Positions 10,620 to 19,588 of a stretch of 64,000 bases of DNA are shown piece after piece; position 1 is the first letter of the stretch; each line of letters opens with the position of its first letter. A program made the translations under genes and the position numbers. A model generated the notes under the pieces. The model ran no database searches. It had not been told where the DNA came from and was given only the letters and a program-made list of their open reading frames with translations. Source of the stretch: Amylibacter marinus (GTDB lineage: Bacteria > Pseudomonadota > Alphaproteobacteria > Rhodobacterales > Rhodobacteraceae). The stretch lies in NCBI RefSeq assembly GCF_030160015.1, contig NZ_BSNN01000004.1, positions 434,001 to 498,000 on the forward strand, given 5' to 3'.

Positions 10620-11596
10620 GGTACCAGCAGGATTTTCCCGTGGTGGCCGCCCGCCTCCATCTGACGGTGCGCCTCTGCGGCCTGTTCAAACGGTAGGATT
10701 GCATGGGTGTGCGGCGCAATCTTGCCGTCCACAAACTTCGGCCAAACCTCGGAGCGCAAATCGGCGGCAATGCTGGATTTATAGGCATCTGGGCGCGAGC
10801 GCAGGGTTGATCCCGTTAGGGTCAGGCGCTTTAGCATGATCGGCATCAGGTTGATCTCGACCTTTGATCCCGCATTGAAGGCCAGCTGAACAATGCGGGC
10901 ATCCGCATGGGCGGCTTTTATGTTCTTGGCGATGTAATCCCCACCAATGATATCTAGGATTACATTGGCACCACCCGCATCTCGTAGGATTTCCACAAAA
11001 TCTTCGGATGTGTAGTCAATGGCGCGCTCGGCACCTAGGGTGGATACATAGGTGCGCGCTAGCGGTGCACAGGTGGTAAAAACCCGCATACCCATGCGCG
11101 CGGCCAGCTGAATAGCGGCGGACCCGATCCCCCCTGCGCCGCCATGCACCAGCAGGATATCGCCTTTATTGATTTGCTGGTTGTGGAAAACATTGCTCCA
11201 GACTGTGAAGAATGTTTCGCATAGCCCCGCCGCATCTATGATCGACACGCCCTTGGGCACGGGCAAGCAATGGCTGGCATTCACGGCCACATATTCCGCA
11301 TAGCCCCCACCATTGCACAGGGCACAAACCGCATCATCGATTTTCCATCCCTTGACCCCTGAACCGGTGGCCACGATTGTGCCAGAAACCTCTAGCCCCA
11401 GCAGATCGCTGGCGCCCTTGGGCGGTGGATAATGGCCGCGCCTCTGAACCAGATCTGGCCCGTTCACACCGGCGGCATTAACCCGTATCAGCACTTGGTT
11501 TTTACCAATTTCTGGCACGCCACGCTGACCAACATATAGTTCGTCATACCCACCCGGTTGGCGCATTTCGACGGTTCTCATGGTGTCTGGGATCAT
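10616..11596 (-). CDS. NAD(P)H:quinone oxidoreductase, zeta-crystallin/PIG3 type
   Basis: 326 residues of the zinc-free medium-chain dehydrogenase superfamily. The GroES-like N-terminal half contains NGPDLVQRRGHYPPP, typical of the PIG3 branch, and the cofactor loop VHGGAGGIGSAAIQLA lies near residue 150. No structural-zinc cysteine cluster is present. Members reduce quinones with NADPH. AAGGAC 8 bases before the ATG at 11596 supports this start over the in-frame ATG at 11581. It is convergent with the aceA regulator and divergent from the LysR gene, so it appears to be a one-gene unit. Confidence 0.9.
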   Translation of the reverse strand: MIPDTMRTVEMRQPGGYDELYVGQRGVPEIGKNQVLIRVNAAGVNGPDLVQRRGHYPPPKGASDLLGLEVSGTIVATGSGVKGWKIDDAVCALCNGGGYAEYVAVNASHCLPVPKGVSIIDAAGLCETFFTVWSNVFHNQQINKGDILLVHGGAGGIGSAAIQLAARMGMRVFTTCAPLARTYVSTLGAERAIDYTSEDFVEILRDAGGANVILDIIGGDYIAKNIKAAHADARIVQLAFNAGSKVEINLMPIMLKRLTLTGSTLRSRPDAYKSSIAADLRSEVWPKFVDGKIAPHTHAILPFEQAAEAHRQMEAGGHHGKILLVP

Positions 11597-11689
11597 CAGA
11601 TGTCCTTAGTTCTTGGTGGCCTCGACAAGGTATAATTTATTGGGTTACAGATTGATCATCAGATTGGCAAATAAAATTGGGCGGCATAG

Positions 11690-12574
11690 ATGGTTGATAT
11701 TCGAGATATGGAAATGCTTATTGCCCTTGCGCAACACCAACATTTTTCTCTGGCTGCGGATCAGTGCGGAGTATCTCAGCCAGCATTTTCTGCCCGTATC
11801 CGTAAAATTGAATCCGATCTGGGCCTGTCGATTGTGCGGCGTGGAAACAAGTTCCAGGACTTCACCCGCGAGGGCGAGTTATTGTTGAAGTGGTCGCGCA
11901 AAATTCTGGCAGATGTCCAAGGCATGCATCAGGATCTGGAAATAGCCAAAGGCCAGCTGCGAGGTAAATTGGTGATCGGTGCGGTACCAACATCCCTGCC
12001 GTTTGTGGCGGGTGCGGCGGCGGATCTACGCGATGAATACCCCGATTTGATGGTCGAGATTCATTCGATGTCATCCCAGCAAATCGCCAAGGGCCTTAAT
12101 GACTTTCGCCTTGATGCAGGGATTATCTATGTCGGGGCGGATGTTGGGCTGAATGCGGCACTAGAGCCGCTGTATGACGAGCAGTATTTCCTAACTGCGC
12201 CCAAAGGGATGGTTGATCCTGAGCGGCATGAAATAACATGGGACGAAGCGGCGAAATTGCCCCTATGCTTGTTGACGCGCAATATGCGCAACCGCCAGAT
12301 CATTGATGCGGCCTTTCAATCCATCGGCGCGGCCCCAGAGCCGGTGGCAGAGACCAGCGGGTTTACTGCGGCGGTATCCTTGGTTGCGCGCGGGGCTGTG
12401 GCCACCATTACCCCAAAGAGCATTGCCCAAAGCATGTTTAGCCATGCGGATGTTGTCCACCTGCCCTTGGTTGGGCCGCGCCTGTCGCATTCTATTGGGC
12501 TGGCGGTTCAAGAGCACGATCCGGCCTTACCTGCGCTGGATGCCCTGCGGCGGGTGATCAAGGCTTCAATATAA
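11690..12574 (+). CDS. LysR family regulator upstream of formate dehydrogenase
   Basis: 294 residues. The LysR winged helix-turn-helix is at residues 3-62 (ALAQHQHFSLAADQCGVSQP), followed by a two-lobed effector domain starting near residue 93 (KLVIGAVPTSLPFV). It stands directly upstream of the fds genes in the same direction with an 86-bp gap. It probably activates them in response to formate or a related signal, as LysR proteins beside fds loci in other proteobacteria do. A dyad in the gap (12602-12619) fits a T-N11-A LysR site. The effector is not known. Confidence 0.9.
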   Translation: MVDIRDMEMLIALAQHQHFSLAADQCGVSQPAFSARIRKIESDLGLSIVRRGNKFQDFTREGELLLKWSRKILADVQGMHQDLEIAKGQLRGKLVIGAVPTSLPFVAGAAADLRDEYPDLMVEIHSMSSQQIAKGLNDFRLDAGIIYVGADVGLNAALEPLYDEQYFLTAPKGMVDPERHEITWDEAAKLPLCLLTRNMRNRQIIDAAFQSIGAAPEPVAETSGFTAAVSLVARGAVATITPKSIAQSMFSHADVVHLPLVGPRLSHSIGLAVQEHDPALPALDALRRVIKASI

Positions 12575-12601
12575 CCAAAAACAATAGCGCAGTAACTAAT
12601 A

Positions 12602-12619
12602 GTTATTTGTATTTATAAC
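12602..12619. promoter_or_regulatory. candidate LysR operator before the fds genes
   Basis: Inverted repeat GTTAT-N8-ATAAC, containing a T-N11-A core, 42 bases before the GTG start of the formate dehydrogenase operon and 28 bases after the LysR gene. Assignment to the upstream LysR protein is inferred from position and symmetry. Confidence 0.45.
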
Positions 12620-12660
12620 CAAGCCACGTAACATAGCCCCACTCAGCATAGGAGATTGGG

Positions 12661-14355
12661 GTGAACATCGAAAACCAGCCAGGAATTTGGAAATCAGGCC
12701 GCGGCAAGGGGCGCAAGGTTCCAAAGGGTCGCCAGTTTGAAGATACCGCATTACAACAGGTGCAGGCGCTGCTGGCTGATCGCCCCCGTGCCCGCGACCT
12801 GTTGATAGAGTTTCTGCATCTGATCCAAGATGAGTATGGCCATATTTCGGCGGTGCATCTACGCGCATTGGCCGAGGAAATGCGCCTGTCTCAGGCCGAG
12901 GTTTACGAGGTGGCCACCTTCTATGCGCATTTCGATGTAGTGAAAGAGGACGAAGCCCCGCCCCCCGATCTGACCATTCGGGTTTGCGATAGCCTGTCAT
13001 GTGAGCTGGCCGGGGCGCAGGCCCTGTTGGCGGCTCTGCGTGATGGTATGGATCCAGCGCAGGTGCGGGTTCTGCGTGCGCCCTGCATGGGGCGTTGTGA
13101 TACCGCACCGGTCTTGGAAATCGGGCATAATCATATCGATCATGCCACGCCGGAACTGGTACAACAGGCGATTGCGGCGGATGACACCCACGCCCATATC
13201 CCTGACTACGAGGATTTCGCCGCCTACAGTGCGGCGGGGGGCTATGATGCCCTGCGTGATCTGCGCGCCGGCGCCAAAACCCCTGATCAGGTGCAAGACG
13301 ATATCTTGGCATCGGGCCTGCGCGGCCTTGGTGGCGCTGGTTTTCCATCGGGGCGCAAATGGTCGTTTGTACGCGCCGAGTCTGGCCCGCGATACTTGGC
13401 AGTAAATGGTGACGAAGGCGAACCGGGCACATTTAAGGATCGCTATTACCTAGAGCGCATCCCTCATGCCTTCCTAGAGGGTATGCTGATTGCGGCATGG
13501 GCTGTAGATGCGGAAAAATGCTTTATTTATATGCGCGATGAATACCCTGCGGTTCTTGAAATTCTAGCCCGTGAGATTGCGGCGCTGGAACGGTCGGGTG
13601 TTGTGGATGCGGGCTATATTGATCTACGCCGCGGCGCGGGTGCTTATATCTGCGGAGAAGAGAGCGCGATGATCGAGAGCATCGAGGGCAAGCGTGGTTT
13701 GCCCCGCCATCGCCCGCCCTTTGTGGCGCAGGTGGGTATATTCAATCGCCCGACCTTGGTGCATAATGTGGAAACATTGCATTGGGTGTCAAAAATTTGC
13801 CGCGAAGGCCCCGAATGCCTGAACAGCACCGAGCTAAACGGCCGCGTTGGCCTACGATCCTATTCCGTATCTGGGCGGGTCAAAAATGCAGGCGTGCACC
13901 TGCTGCCCGCTGGGTCGACCATCACCGATATCATCGCCGCCGCTGGTGGAATGATGGATGGGCACCAGTTTAAGGCCTACCAGCCAGGGGGGCCATCATC
14001 TGGGATTTTGCCGGCGCATATGAATGATATCCCACTGGATTTCGATACATTACAACCCCACGGCACCTTTATTGGATCAGCTGCGGTGGTGATCCTGTCT
14101 GATCAAGATAGCGCCAAAGAGGCGGCCCTGAATATGCTGAGATTTTTCGAAGACGAAAGCTGTGGACAATGCACGCCCTGCCGCGTGGGCTGTAGCAAGG
14201 CCGTTCAGTTGATGCAGGCCGATACTTGGGACACGGACCTGCTAGAAGAGCTGAGCAGTGTGATGGTGGATGCATCAATCTGTGGCCTTGGCCAAGCGGC
14301 CCCTAACCCGATCCGCCTGACGATCAAACATTTTGCCGACGAGGTCTCATCATGA
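12661..14355 (+). CDS. formate dehydrogenase diaphorase subunit, fused FdsG-FdsB (NuoE-NuoF type)
   Basis: 564 residues from a GTG with GGAGA 5-10 bases upstream. Residues 40-170 form a NuoE-like thioredoxin-fold domain whose 2Fe-2S ligands are Cys109, Cys114, Cys142 and Cys146. The rest is NuoF-like: GLGGAGFPSGRKW (FMN/NADH site), NGDEGEPGTFKDR, GAYICGEESA and the C-terminal 4Fe-4S motif ESCGQCTPCRVG. Together these pass electrons from the FdsA formate site through FMN to NAD+. In many bacteria FdsG is a separate gene; here both parts are one protein. The stop overlaps the fdsA start by ATGA, so the subunits are translationally coupled. Confidence 0.92.
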   Translation: MNIENQPGIWKSGRGKGRKVPKGRQFEDTALQQVQALLADRPRARDLLIEFLHLIQDEYGHISAVHLRALAEEMRLSQAEVYEVATFYAHFDVVKEDEAPPPDLTIRVCDSLSCELAGAQALLAALRDGMDPAQVRVLRAPCMGRCDTAPVLEIGHNHIDHATPELVQQAIAADDTHAHIPDYEDFAAYSAAGGYDALRDLRAGAKTPDQVQDDILASGLRGLGGAGFPSGRKWSFVRAESGPRYLAVNGDEGEPGTFKDRYYLERIPHAFLEGMLIAAWAVDAEKCFIYMRDEYPAVLEILAREIAALERSGVVDAGYIDLRRGAGAYICGEESAMIESIEGKRGLPRHRPPFVAQVGIFNRPTLVHNVETLHWVSKICREGPECLNSTELNGRVGLRSYSVSGRVKNAGVHLLPAGSTITDIIAAAGGMMDGHQFKAYQPGGPSSGILPAHMNDIPLDFDTLQPHGTFIGSAAVVILSDQDSAKEAALNMLRFFEDESCGQCTPCRVGCSKAVQLMQADTWDTDLLEELSSVMVDASICGLGQAAPNPIRLTIKHFADEVSS

Positions 14356-17117
14356 GCGAGAAAATCACCTTCACCCTAGATGGCAAAGAGATCAGCGCAG
14401 ACAGCGACCAAACGATTTGGCAAATTGCAAAGGATCAGGGCACGACCATACCGCATTTGTGCCACAAGGATGCCTCTGGATATCAGCCAGACGGCAATTG
14501 CCGTGCCTGTATGGTGGAAATCGATGGCGAGCGCACGCTGGCCGCATCCTGTGTGCGCACCCCTACGCAGGGCATGGTGGTAAAATCGGCCTCTACGCGG
14601 GCGAAAACTGCCCAGAAAATGGTGGTGGAAATGTTGGTGGCCGATCAGCCCCCCCGCGAAACCGCCCATGACAAGAATTCCCACCTTTGGAACATTGCCG
14701 ATCAGCACGGCATAGAGACCAGCCGCCTGCCCGCGCGCGCGCGCGATAGCGTGCCCCTGCTGGATGCATCGCATCTGGCAATGGCGGTAAATCTGGACGC
14801 CTGTATCAGCTGTAATTTATGTGTGCGGGCCTGTGGCGATGTGCAGGTAAATGATGTGATTGGCCTATCTGGGCGCGGGATGAATTCCAAAATCACTTTT
14901 GATTTCGATGACCCTATGGGCGCGTCTAGCTGTGTTGCCTGTGGGGAATGCGTACAGGCATGCCCAACGGGGGCTTTGATGCCTGCGGCGGTGCTGGATG
15001 AAAATCAGGTGGGCGACAGCGCTGATTACGACCGCGAGGTGAAATCCGTCTGCCCCTATTGCGGGGTAGGCTGTCAGCTGTCGTTCAAGATCAAGGACGA
15101 TAAAATTGCGTGGGTTGATGGCGTAGATGGCCCAGCCAATGAAAACCGCCTGTGCGTTAAGGGGCGTTTTGGATTTGATTATATTGACCACCCGCATCGC
15201 CTGACTACGCCGCTGATCCGGCGCGATGATGCACCGGCCAAGGGGCTGAATGTTGACCCTGCCAATCTGTCCACACATTTTCGCGAGGCCACATGGGATG
15301 AGGCGCTGGACGCCGCCGCCAATGGGCTGCGCGGGCGCGGCGCAGAAATCGCAGGCCTTGGTTCGGCGAAATGTTCTAACGAAGAGGCCTACCTCTTTCA
15401 AAAGCTGATCCGCCAAGCATTTAAGCATAACAACGTCGATCACTGTACACGTCTGTGCCACGCCTCTTCGGTGGCGGCCCTGCTGGAAAACGTGGGATCA
15501 GGGGCCGTGACGGCCACGTTTAACGAGATCGAAAACGCGGATGTGGCCATATTGATTGGCTGTAATCCCGCCGAAAACCACCCCGTTGCCGCCAGCTATT
15601 TTAAACAGTTCACCAAACGTGGTGGCAAGCTGATCATCATGGATCCGCGCGGTCAGGCCATGAAGCGCCACGCAGAGCACATGCTGCAATTTCGCCCTGG
15701 CACCGATGTGGCCATGCTGAATGCGATCATGAATGTGATCGTAGAAGAAGGTCTGTACGACGAACAATACATCAAAGGCTACACAGAAAATTGGGAGGCG
15801 ATGAAGACGCATCTGGCGGATTTCCCCCCAGAAAAGATGGCAGAGCTATGCGGCATTGATGCCCAGACCCTACGCGTGGTGGCGCGCGAATTCGCAGGCG
15901 CCAAGGCGGGCATGATCTTCTGGGGCATGGGGATTTCACAGCATATCCACGGCACAGACAACTCGCGATGCTTGATCTCTCTGGCCTTGATGACGGGTCA
16001 AATTGGCCGCCCCGGTGCGGGGCTTCATCCGCTGCGCGGTCAGAACAATGTACAGGGCGCATCTGATGCGGGTCTGATCCCGATGTTCCTGCCTGATTAT
16101 CAATCGGTCGAGGATGATGGTGTGCGCAGTGCCTTTACCGAGGTGTGGAAATCGGATGATTTCAGCAATCAGAAAGGCCTAACCACGGTAGAGATGATCG
16201 ATGCAATCGATGCAGGTCAGGTGAAGGGCATGTATATTCTGGGTGAAAACCCAGCCATGTCTGACCCGGATGTAGAACATGCCCGCGCGGCATTTGCCAA
16301 ATTGGATTGTATGGTGGTTCAGGATATTTTCCTAACCGAGACCGCGAATTTCGCGGATGTGATTTTTCCAGCCTCTGCTTGGGCAGAGAAAACCGGTACC
16401 GCGACCAACACCAATCGTCAGGTGCAAATGGGTCGCCCCGCGGTATCCCCGCCCGGCGATGCACGCGAAGATTGGTGGATCACCACAGAATTGGCCAAAC
16501 GGCTGGGCCTAAATTGGGATTACACACATCCCAAACAGGTGTTCAACGAAATGAAGCAAAATATGAAGTCGTTGGATAATATCACATGGGAGCGTCTAGA
16601 GCAGGCGGCGGTGACCTATCCCAGCCTATCGCCCACGGATCCGGGGCAACCGATTGTATTTGGCGACGGTTTCCCACGCTCAGATGGGCGGGCACGTTTT
16701 ACCCCCGCACAGGTAACTGCCCCCGCAGAGGTGCCGGATGCAGATTTCCCTATGATCTTAACCACAGGGCGTCAGCTGGAGCATTGGCATACAGGATCAA
16801 TGACGCGCCGCGCATCGGTGTTGGACTGGGCCGAGCCAGAGGCAAATGCATCCCTACACCCCAAAACCCTGCGCAAAATGGGGGTAAAGGCGGGCGATAT
16901 GATCACCATCGAAACACGCCGCGGTGCGATTCAGATTATGGCGCGCGCTGACCGTGCGGTATCCGAGGATATGGTCTTTGTGCCCTTTGCCTATGTCGAG
17001 GCATCGGCAAATGTTTTGACAAATCCTAAATTGGATCCTTATGGCAAAATCCCAGAGTTTAAGTTCGCCGCCTGTCGTGTAGCGCCGGCGGAACAGGCGA
17101 TCAGCGCAGCAGAATAG
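14352..17117 (+). CDS. fdsA: formate dehydrogenase catalytic subunit, molybdenum/tungsten type
   Basis: 921 residues. The N-terminal 2Fe-2S ferredoxin domain uses Cys37, Cys50, Cys53 and Cys67. Two ferredoxin-type 4Fe-4S motifs follow at residues 151-161 (CISCNLCVRAC) and 194-204 (CVACGECVQAC). The bis-MGD domain begins at CPYCGVGC near residue 234, and the metal-ligand residue is Cys369 in TRLCHASSV, so this is the cysteine rather than selenocysteine form. The MopB C-terminal cofactor domain is complete. It oxidises formate to CO2 in the cytoplasm. The NuoG-like His/Cys-rich segment expected between the first domains has no cysteines here. No fdhD or fdsD follows. Confidence 0.94.
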   Translation: MSEKITFTLDGKEISADSDQTIWQIAKDQGTTIPHLCHKDASGYQPDGNCRACMVEIDGERTLAASCVRTPTQGMVVKSASTRAKTAQKMVVEMLVADQPPRETAHDKNSHLWNIADQHGIETSRLPARARDSVPLLDASHLAMAVNLDACISCNLCVRACGDVQVNDVIGLSGRGMNSKITFDFDDPMGASSCVACGECVQACPTGALMPAAVLDENQVGDSADYDREVKSVCPYCGVGCQLSFKIKDDKIAWVDGVDGPANENRLCVKGRFGFDYIDHPHRLTTPLIRRDDAPAKGLNVDPANLSTHFREATWDEALDAAANGLRGRGAEIAGLGSAKCSNEEAYLFQKLIRQAFKHNNVDHCTRLCHASSVAALLENVGSGAVTATFNEIENADVAILIGCNPAENHPVAASYFKQFTKRGGKLIIMDPRGQAMKRHAEHMLQFRPGTDVAMLNAIMNVIVEEGLYDEQYIKGYTENWEAMKTHLADFPPEKMAELCGIDAQTLRVVAREFAGAKAGMIFWGMGISQHIHGTDNSRCLISLALMTGQIGRPGAGLHPLRGQNNVQGASDAGLIPMFLPDYQSVEDDGVRSAFTEVWKSDDFSNQKGLTTVEMIDAIDAGQVKGMYILGENPAMSDPDVEHARAAFAKLDCMVVQDIFLTETANFADVIFPASAWAEKTGTATNTNRQVQMGRPAVSPPGDAREDWWITTELAKRLGLNWDYTHPKQVFNEMKQNMKSLDNITWERLEQAAVTYPSLSPTDPGQPIVFGDGFPRSDGRARFTPAQVTAPAEVPDADFPMILTTGRQLEHWHTGSMTRRASVLDWAEPEANASLHPKTLRKMGVKAGDMITIETRRGAIQIMARADRAVSEDMVFVPFAYVEASANVLTNPKLDPYGKIPEFKFAACRVAPAEQAISAAE

Positions 17118-17187
17118 CGCGAAGATGGGGGATGCGCTATGCGCGCTGATCAGCTAATCTGGTGGTGAACTGCCAGAGGGATGCCGC

Positions 17188-18231
17188 ATGAAAATTCTGA
17201 TACTTGGGGCGTCTTATGGCTCGCTGTTGTCGACAAAATTGTTGATGGCAGGGCATGATGTTACACTGATTTGCCGCGAGGAAACGGCGCATCTGATTAA
17301 TACCCATGGGACAGAGGTGCGGCTAAAGTTACGCGGTGAAAATCAACATCGGCAAATCCTATCGCAAAATCTGGCAGGAACTGTGGATGCCACGACACCT
17401 GATGCGGCGATGCCAATGGATTACGATCTGATTGCATTCGCAATGCAAGAACCACAGTACAGCGCCCCAAATGTGCGGGCGCTGATGGGGCGCATCGCGC
17501 AGAGCAAAAAACCTTGCCTGTCGATTATGAATATGCCCCCCCTTGCCTATTTAAATCGCATTCAGGCCTTGCGTGATATCGATTTGGAATCTTGCTATAG
17601 CGCCCCTGATATTTGGCGCGATTTTGATCCAGACCTAATCAGCCTGTGCAGTCCAGACCCGCAGGCATTTCGCCCACCCCAAGAGGCCAACAATGTTTTG
17701 CACGTTGGTCTGCCGACCAATTTCAAGGCTGCTAAATTTGGCAACGCCACCCATACTGAGCTGCTGGAACGGCTGGCTACGGATATTGCTGATCTGCGTT
17801 TCGAGGGCCAAGATGTGCCGGTAAAATTGCGCCTACACGATAGCCTGTTTGTACCCTTGGCAAAATGGTCAATGTTGTTGGCGGGGAATTACCGCTGTGT
17901 TTTACGTGCAGGAGAACAATCCATACAGCATGCGGTACATGCTGATTTGGCCGCCTCGGAAAAGATGTATGTCTGGGTGGATGAACTGGCGCAAACGCTG
18001 GGCGCGGACAGTGCCGATCAGGTACCATTTGAAAAATATGCCCGTGCTGCGCAGGGGTTGCTAAAACCCAGCAGCGCCGCGCGGGCAATCGCCGCCGGTG
18101 CCAAGCATATCGAACGCGTAGATTTGCTGGTTCAGGCCATCGCGCGATCATTGAACATGCAAAATAGTATGGTTGATGAAATCGTCAGTACCGTTAATCA
18201 CCGACTAGCCGAAAATCGCAAAAGGCAGTAA
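17188..18231 (+). CDS. ketopantoate reductase-like (PanE/ApbA) protein
   Basis: 347 residues. The N-terminus ILILGASYGSLLSTKLLMAG is a Rossmann nucleotide loop in the PanE/ApbA style, and CSPDPQAFRPP plus a long helical C-terminal domain follow. The usual GxGxxG is GASYGS, and the classical catalytic Lys/Glu pattern of true PanE is not clear to me, so the substrate is open. It sits 70 bases after fdsA on the same strand and may be part of the formate dehydrogenase transcript. A redox role related to formate metabolism is possible; pantothenate synthesis is less likely from context alone. Confidence 0.7.
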   Translation: MKILILGASYGSLLSTKLLMAGHDVTLICREETAHLINTHGTEVRLKLRGENQHRQILSQNLAGTVDATTPDAAMPMDYDLIAFAMQEPQYSAPNVRALMGRIAQSKKPCLSIMNMPPLAYLNRIQALRDIDLESCYSAPDIWRDFDPDLISLCSPDPQAFRPPQEANNVLHVGLPTNFKAAKFGNATHTELLERLATDIADLRFEGQDVPVKLRLHDSLFVPLAKWSMLLAGNYRCVLRAGEQSIQHAVHADLAASEKMYVWVDELAQTLGADSADQVPFEKYARAAQGLLKPSSAARAIAAGAKHIERVDLLVQAIARSLNMQNSMVDEIVSTVNHRLAENRKRQ

Positions 18232-18270
18232 AAGGCTCTTATTGGCTGAATTGCGAAATAGGGGGCATGC

Positions 18271-19236
18271 ATGAAATTTGAGAAAGTCGCGTTCCGCGGA
18301 AAATCTATTTGCATCGCGCTGTGTAGTCATGGGCGACGCGAGATGCTGTTGCGCCTGCTACGTTCGATTGCTGATCTTTACGTAGAAGATTATTATACGG
18401 TTTCGGTTCTGGTGGTTGAAAACGAGGTTGAACCCAAACTAGAGGCCGAGCTGAAGGCGTTGGATTTCCCATTCCCGCTTCACTATACCCATGAGCCAAA
18501 TCTGGGGCTGGTGAATGCACGCAACCGTATTTTCACCGAGTTGGAAAAGATGGATGTGGATTGGATGTGCGGGGTGGACGACGACGAGGTTTTGCACCCC
18601 GATTGGCTGGTGCGATACGAACAGGCGGTGACAGAGCTGCCAGATTGCATGGCCTTTATCGGGGCGGTTTCTTGTAATTATGGCCCTGATTTTTCTAAGT
18701 ATGTCCCGCATCGGATCACCTCAAATCGCAAGCTGGGTGCAGCGCCGGAATTCTATACCACGGGCAATTACATGATCCACCGAAAGCTTTATCACAGCGA
18801 CGATATCGGCCATCGGTTTGATCCACGATTTAACACCTCTGGTGGTGAGGATACGGCTTTTTTCGTGTGGATCGAAAAGCAAAACCACGAGATTTGTTTT
18901 GTGCCAGAGGCAATAGTTTACGAGGAAATGCACGGCGAGCGAAACCGGTTTTCAAGCGTATTTCGCCGCCATCGCCGCCGCTGGGGTGTGCATCATAAAA
19001 TTTTGCGGCCCTATAGATCAGGGCCAAGTTACACCAAACAGGTACTATTGCGTCTGTGCCGCGAAATCTTTCTAGCGCTGGGGGATGTAACGCGGGGGCT
19101 GATATTGCTCTTGGTGAATACCAAAAAGGCCAGATTGGCAATTGGCAGCGCGGGGATGCGTATGGCGGTGGTGTTGGGCACCATAGACTACTATTGCAAG
19201 ATAAATACACATGAATACGGATATTTCGAAAAGTGA
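18271..19236 (+). CDS. family 2 glycosyltransferase
   Basis: 321 residues. The GT-A fold starts at ICIALCSHGRREMLLRLLRS, has a VVENEVEP strand end, LGLVNARN, and a DXD-type metal/nucleotide-sugar motif GVDDDEVLHPDWL near residue 105. GGEDTAFF near residue 190 is the usual second acidic motif. A C-terminal hydrophobic stretch (about residues 262-310) may touch the membrane. It would transfer a sugar to a surface polymer or lipid, but no polysaccharide genes surround it. It follows the PanE-like gene by 40 bases in the same direction. Confidence 0.85.
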   Translation: MKFEKVAFRGKSICIALCSHGRREMLLRLLRSIADLYVEDYYTVSVLVVENEVEPKLEAELKALDFPFPLHYTHEPNLGLVNARNRIFTELEKMDVDWMCGVDDDEVLHPDWLVRYEQAVTELPDCMAFIGAVSCNYGPDFSKYVPHRITSNRKLGAAPEFYTTGNYMIHRKLYHSDDIGHRFDPRFNTSGGEDTAFFVWIEKQNHEICFVPEAIVYEEMHGERNRFSSVFRRHRRRWGVHHKILRPYRSGPSYTKQVLLRLCREIFLALGDVTRGLILLLVNTKKARLAIGSAGMRMAVVLGTIDYYCKINTHEYGYFEK

Positions 19237-19306
19237 TTTTTTTTACTTTATATTTTGAATTTTTGCGATAACAGTCGGACTACACTCACCTATCTAGGAA
19301 AATAAA

Positions 19307-19522
19307 ATGAAAAAAGCACTTATGATCGCAGGCGGTTTCATCGCATCTGCATCAGCAGTTATCGCCGGTACACTAACTGAGCCAGCTGTTGAAGAAATGG
19401 TAAAAGTTGAAGAAGCTGGTTCTTCTTCTTCTGGTATCCTGATCCCATTGTTGATCGTTGCAGTTGTTGCAGCTGTTATCGCATCTAGCGACGACGACGA
19501 CGACAACGCTTCTGTATACTAA
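19307..19522 (+). CDS. tiny exported protein with acidic tail
   Basis: 71 residues. MKKALMIAGGFIASASAVIA is a convincing signal peptide with cleavage likely after AxA. The mature part is an acidic stretch (EPAVEEMVKVEEAG), SSSS, a hydrophobic helix ILIPLLIVAVVAAVIAS, and a DDDDD tail. Codon use is strongly biased to a few codons (GCA/GCT, GTT, GAA, TCT, ATC), unlike the neighbours and typical of a very highly expressed gene. It has its own strong terminator at 19542. I do not recognise a family; an abundant small membrane or envelope protein is the plain reading. Confidence 0.8.
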   Translation: MKKALMIAGGFIASASAVIAGTLTEPAVEEMVKVEEAGSSSSGILIPLLIVAVVAAVIASSDDDDDNASVY

Positions 19523-19541
19523 TTCTAGTATCTCTGAATTG

Positions 19542-19572
19542 AAAAGGGCGGCCAGTTTGGCCGCCCTTTTTT
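19542..19572 (+). terminator. strong intrinsic terminator, shared with sucD
   Basis: Stem AAAAGGGCGGCC (19542-19553) pairs with GGCCGCCCTTTT (19559-19570) around AGTTT, and the rightward transcript continues with more T. It ends the small exported-protein gene. Leftward, the A-run gives a U-tract for the convergent sucD transcript, so it is bidirectional. Confidence 0.9.
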
Positions 19573-19588
19573 GTGCGTAGGGTTGAAT

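Noticed and set aside
14730-14750. CG dinucleotide run inside fdsA
   Set aside because: It encodes an Arg/Ala stretch in frame and is explained by codon use.
14352-17117. Selenocysteine in the formate dehydrogenase active site
   Set aside because: The residue is encoded as a normal cysteine (Cys369) and no in-frame TGA interrupts the gene.
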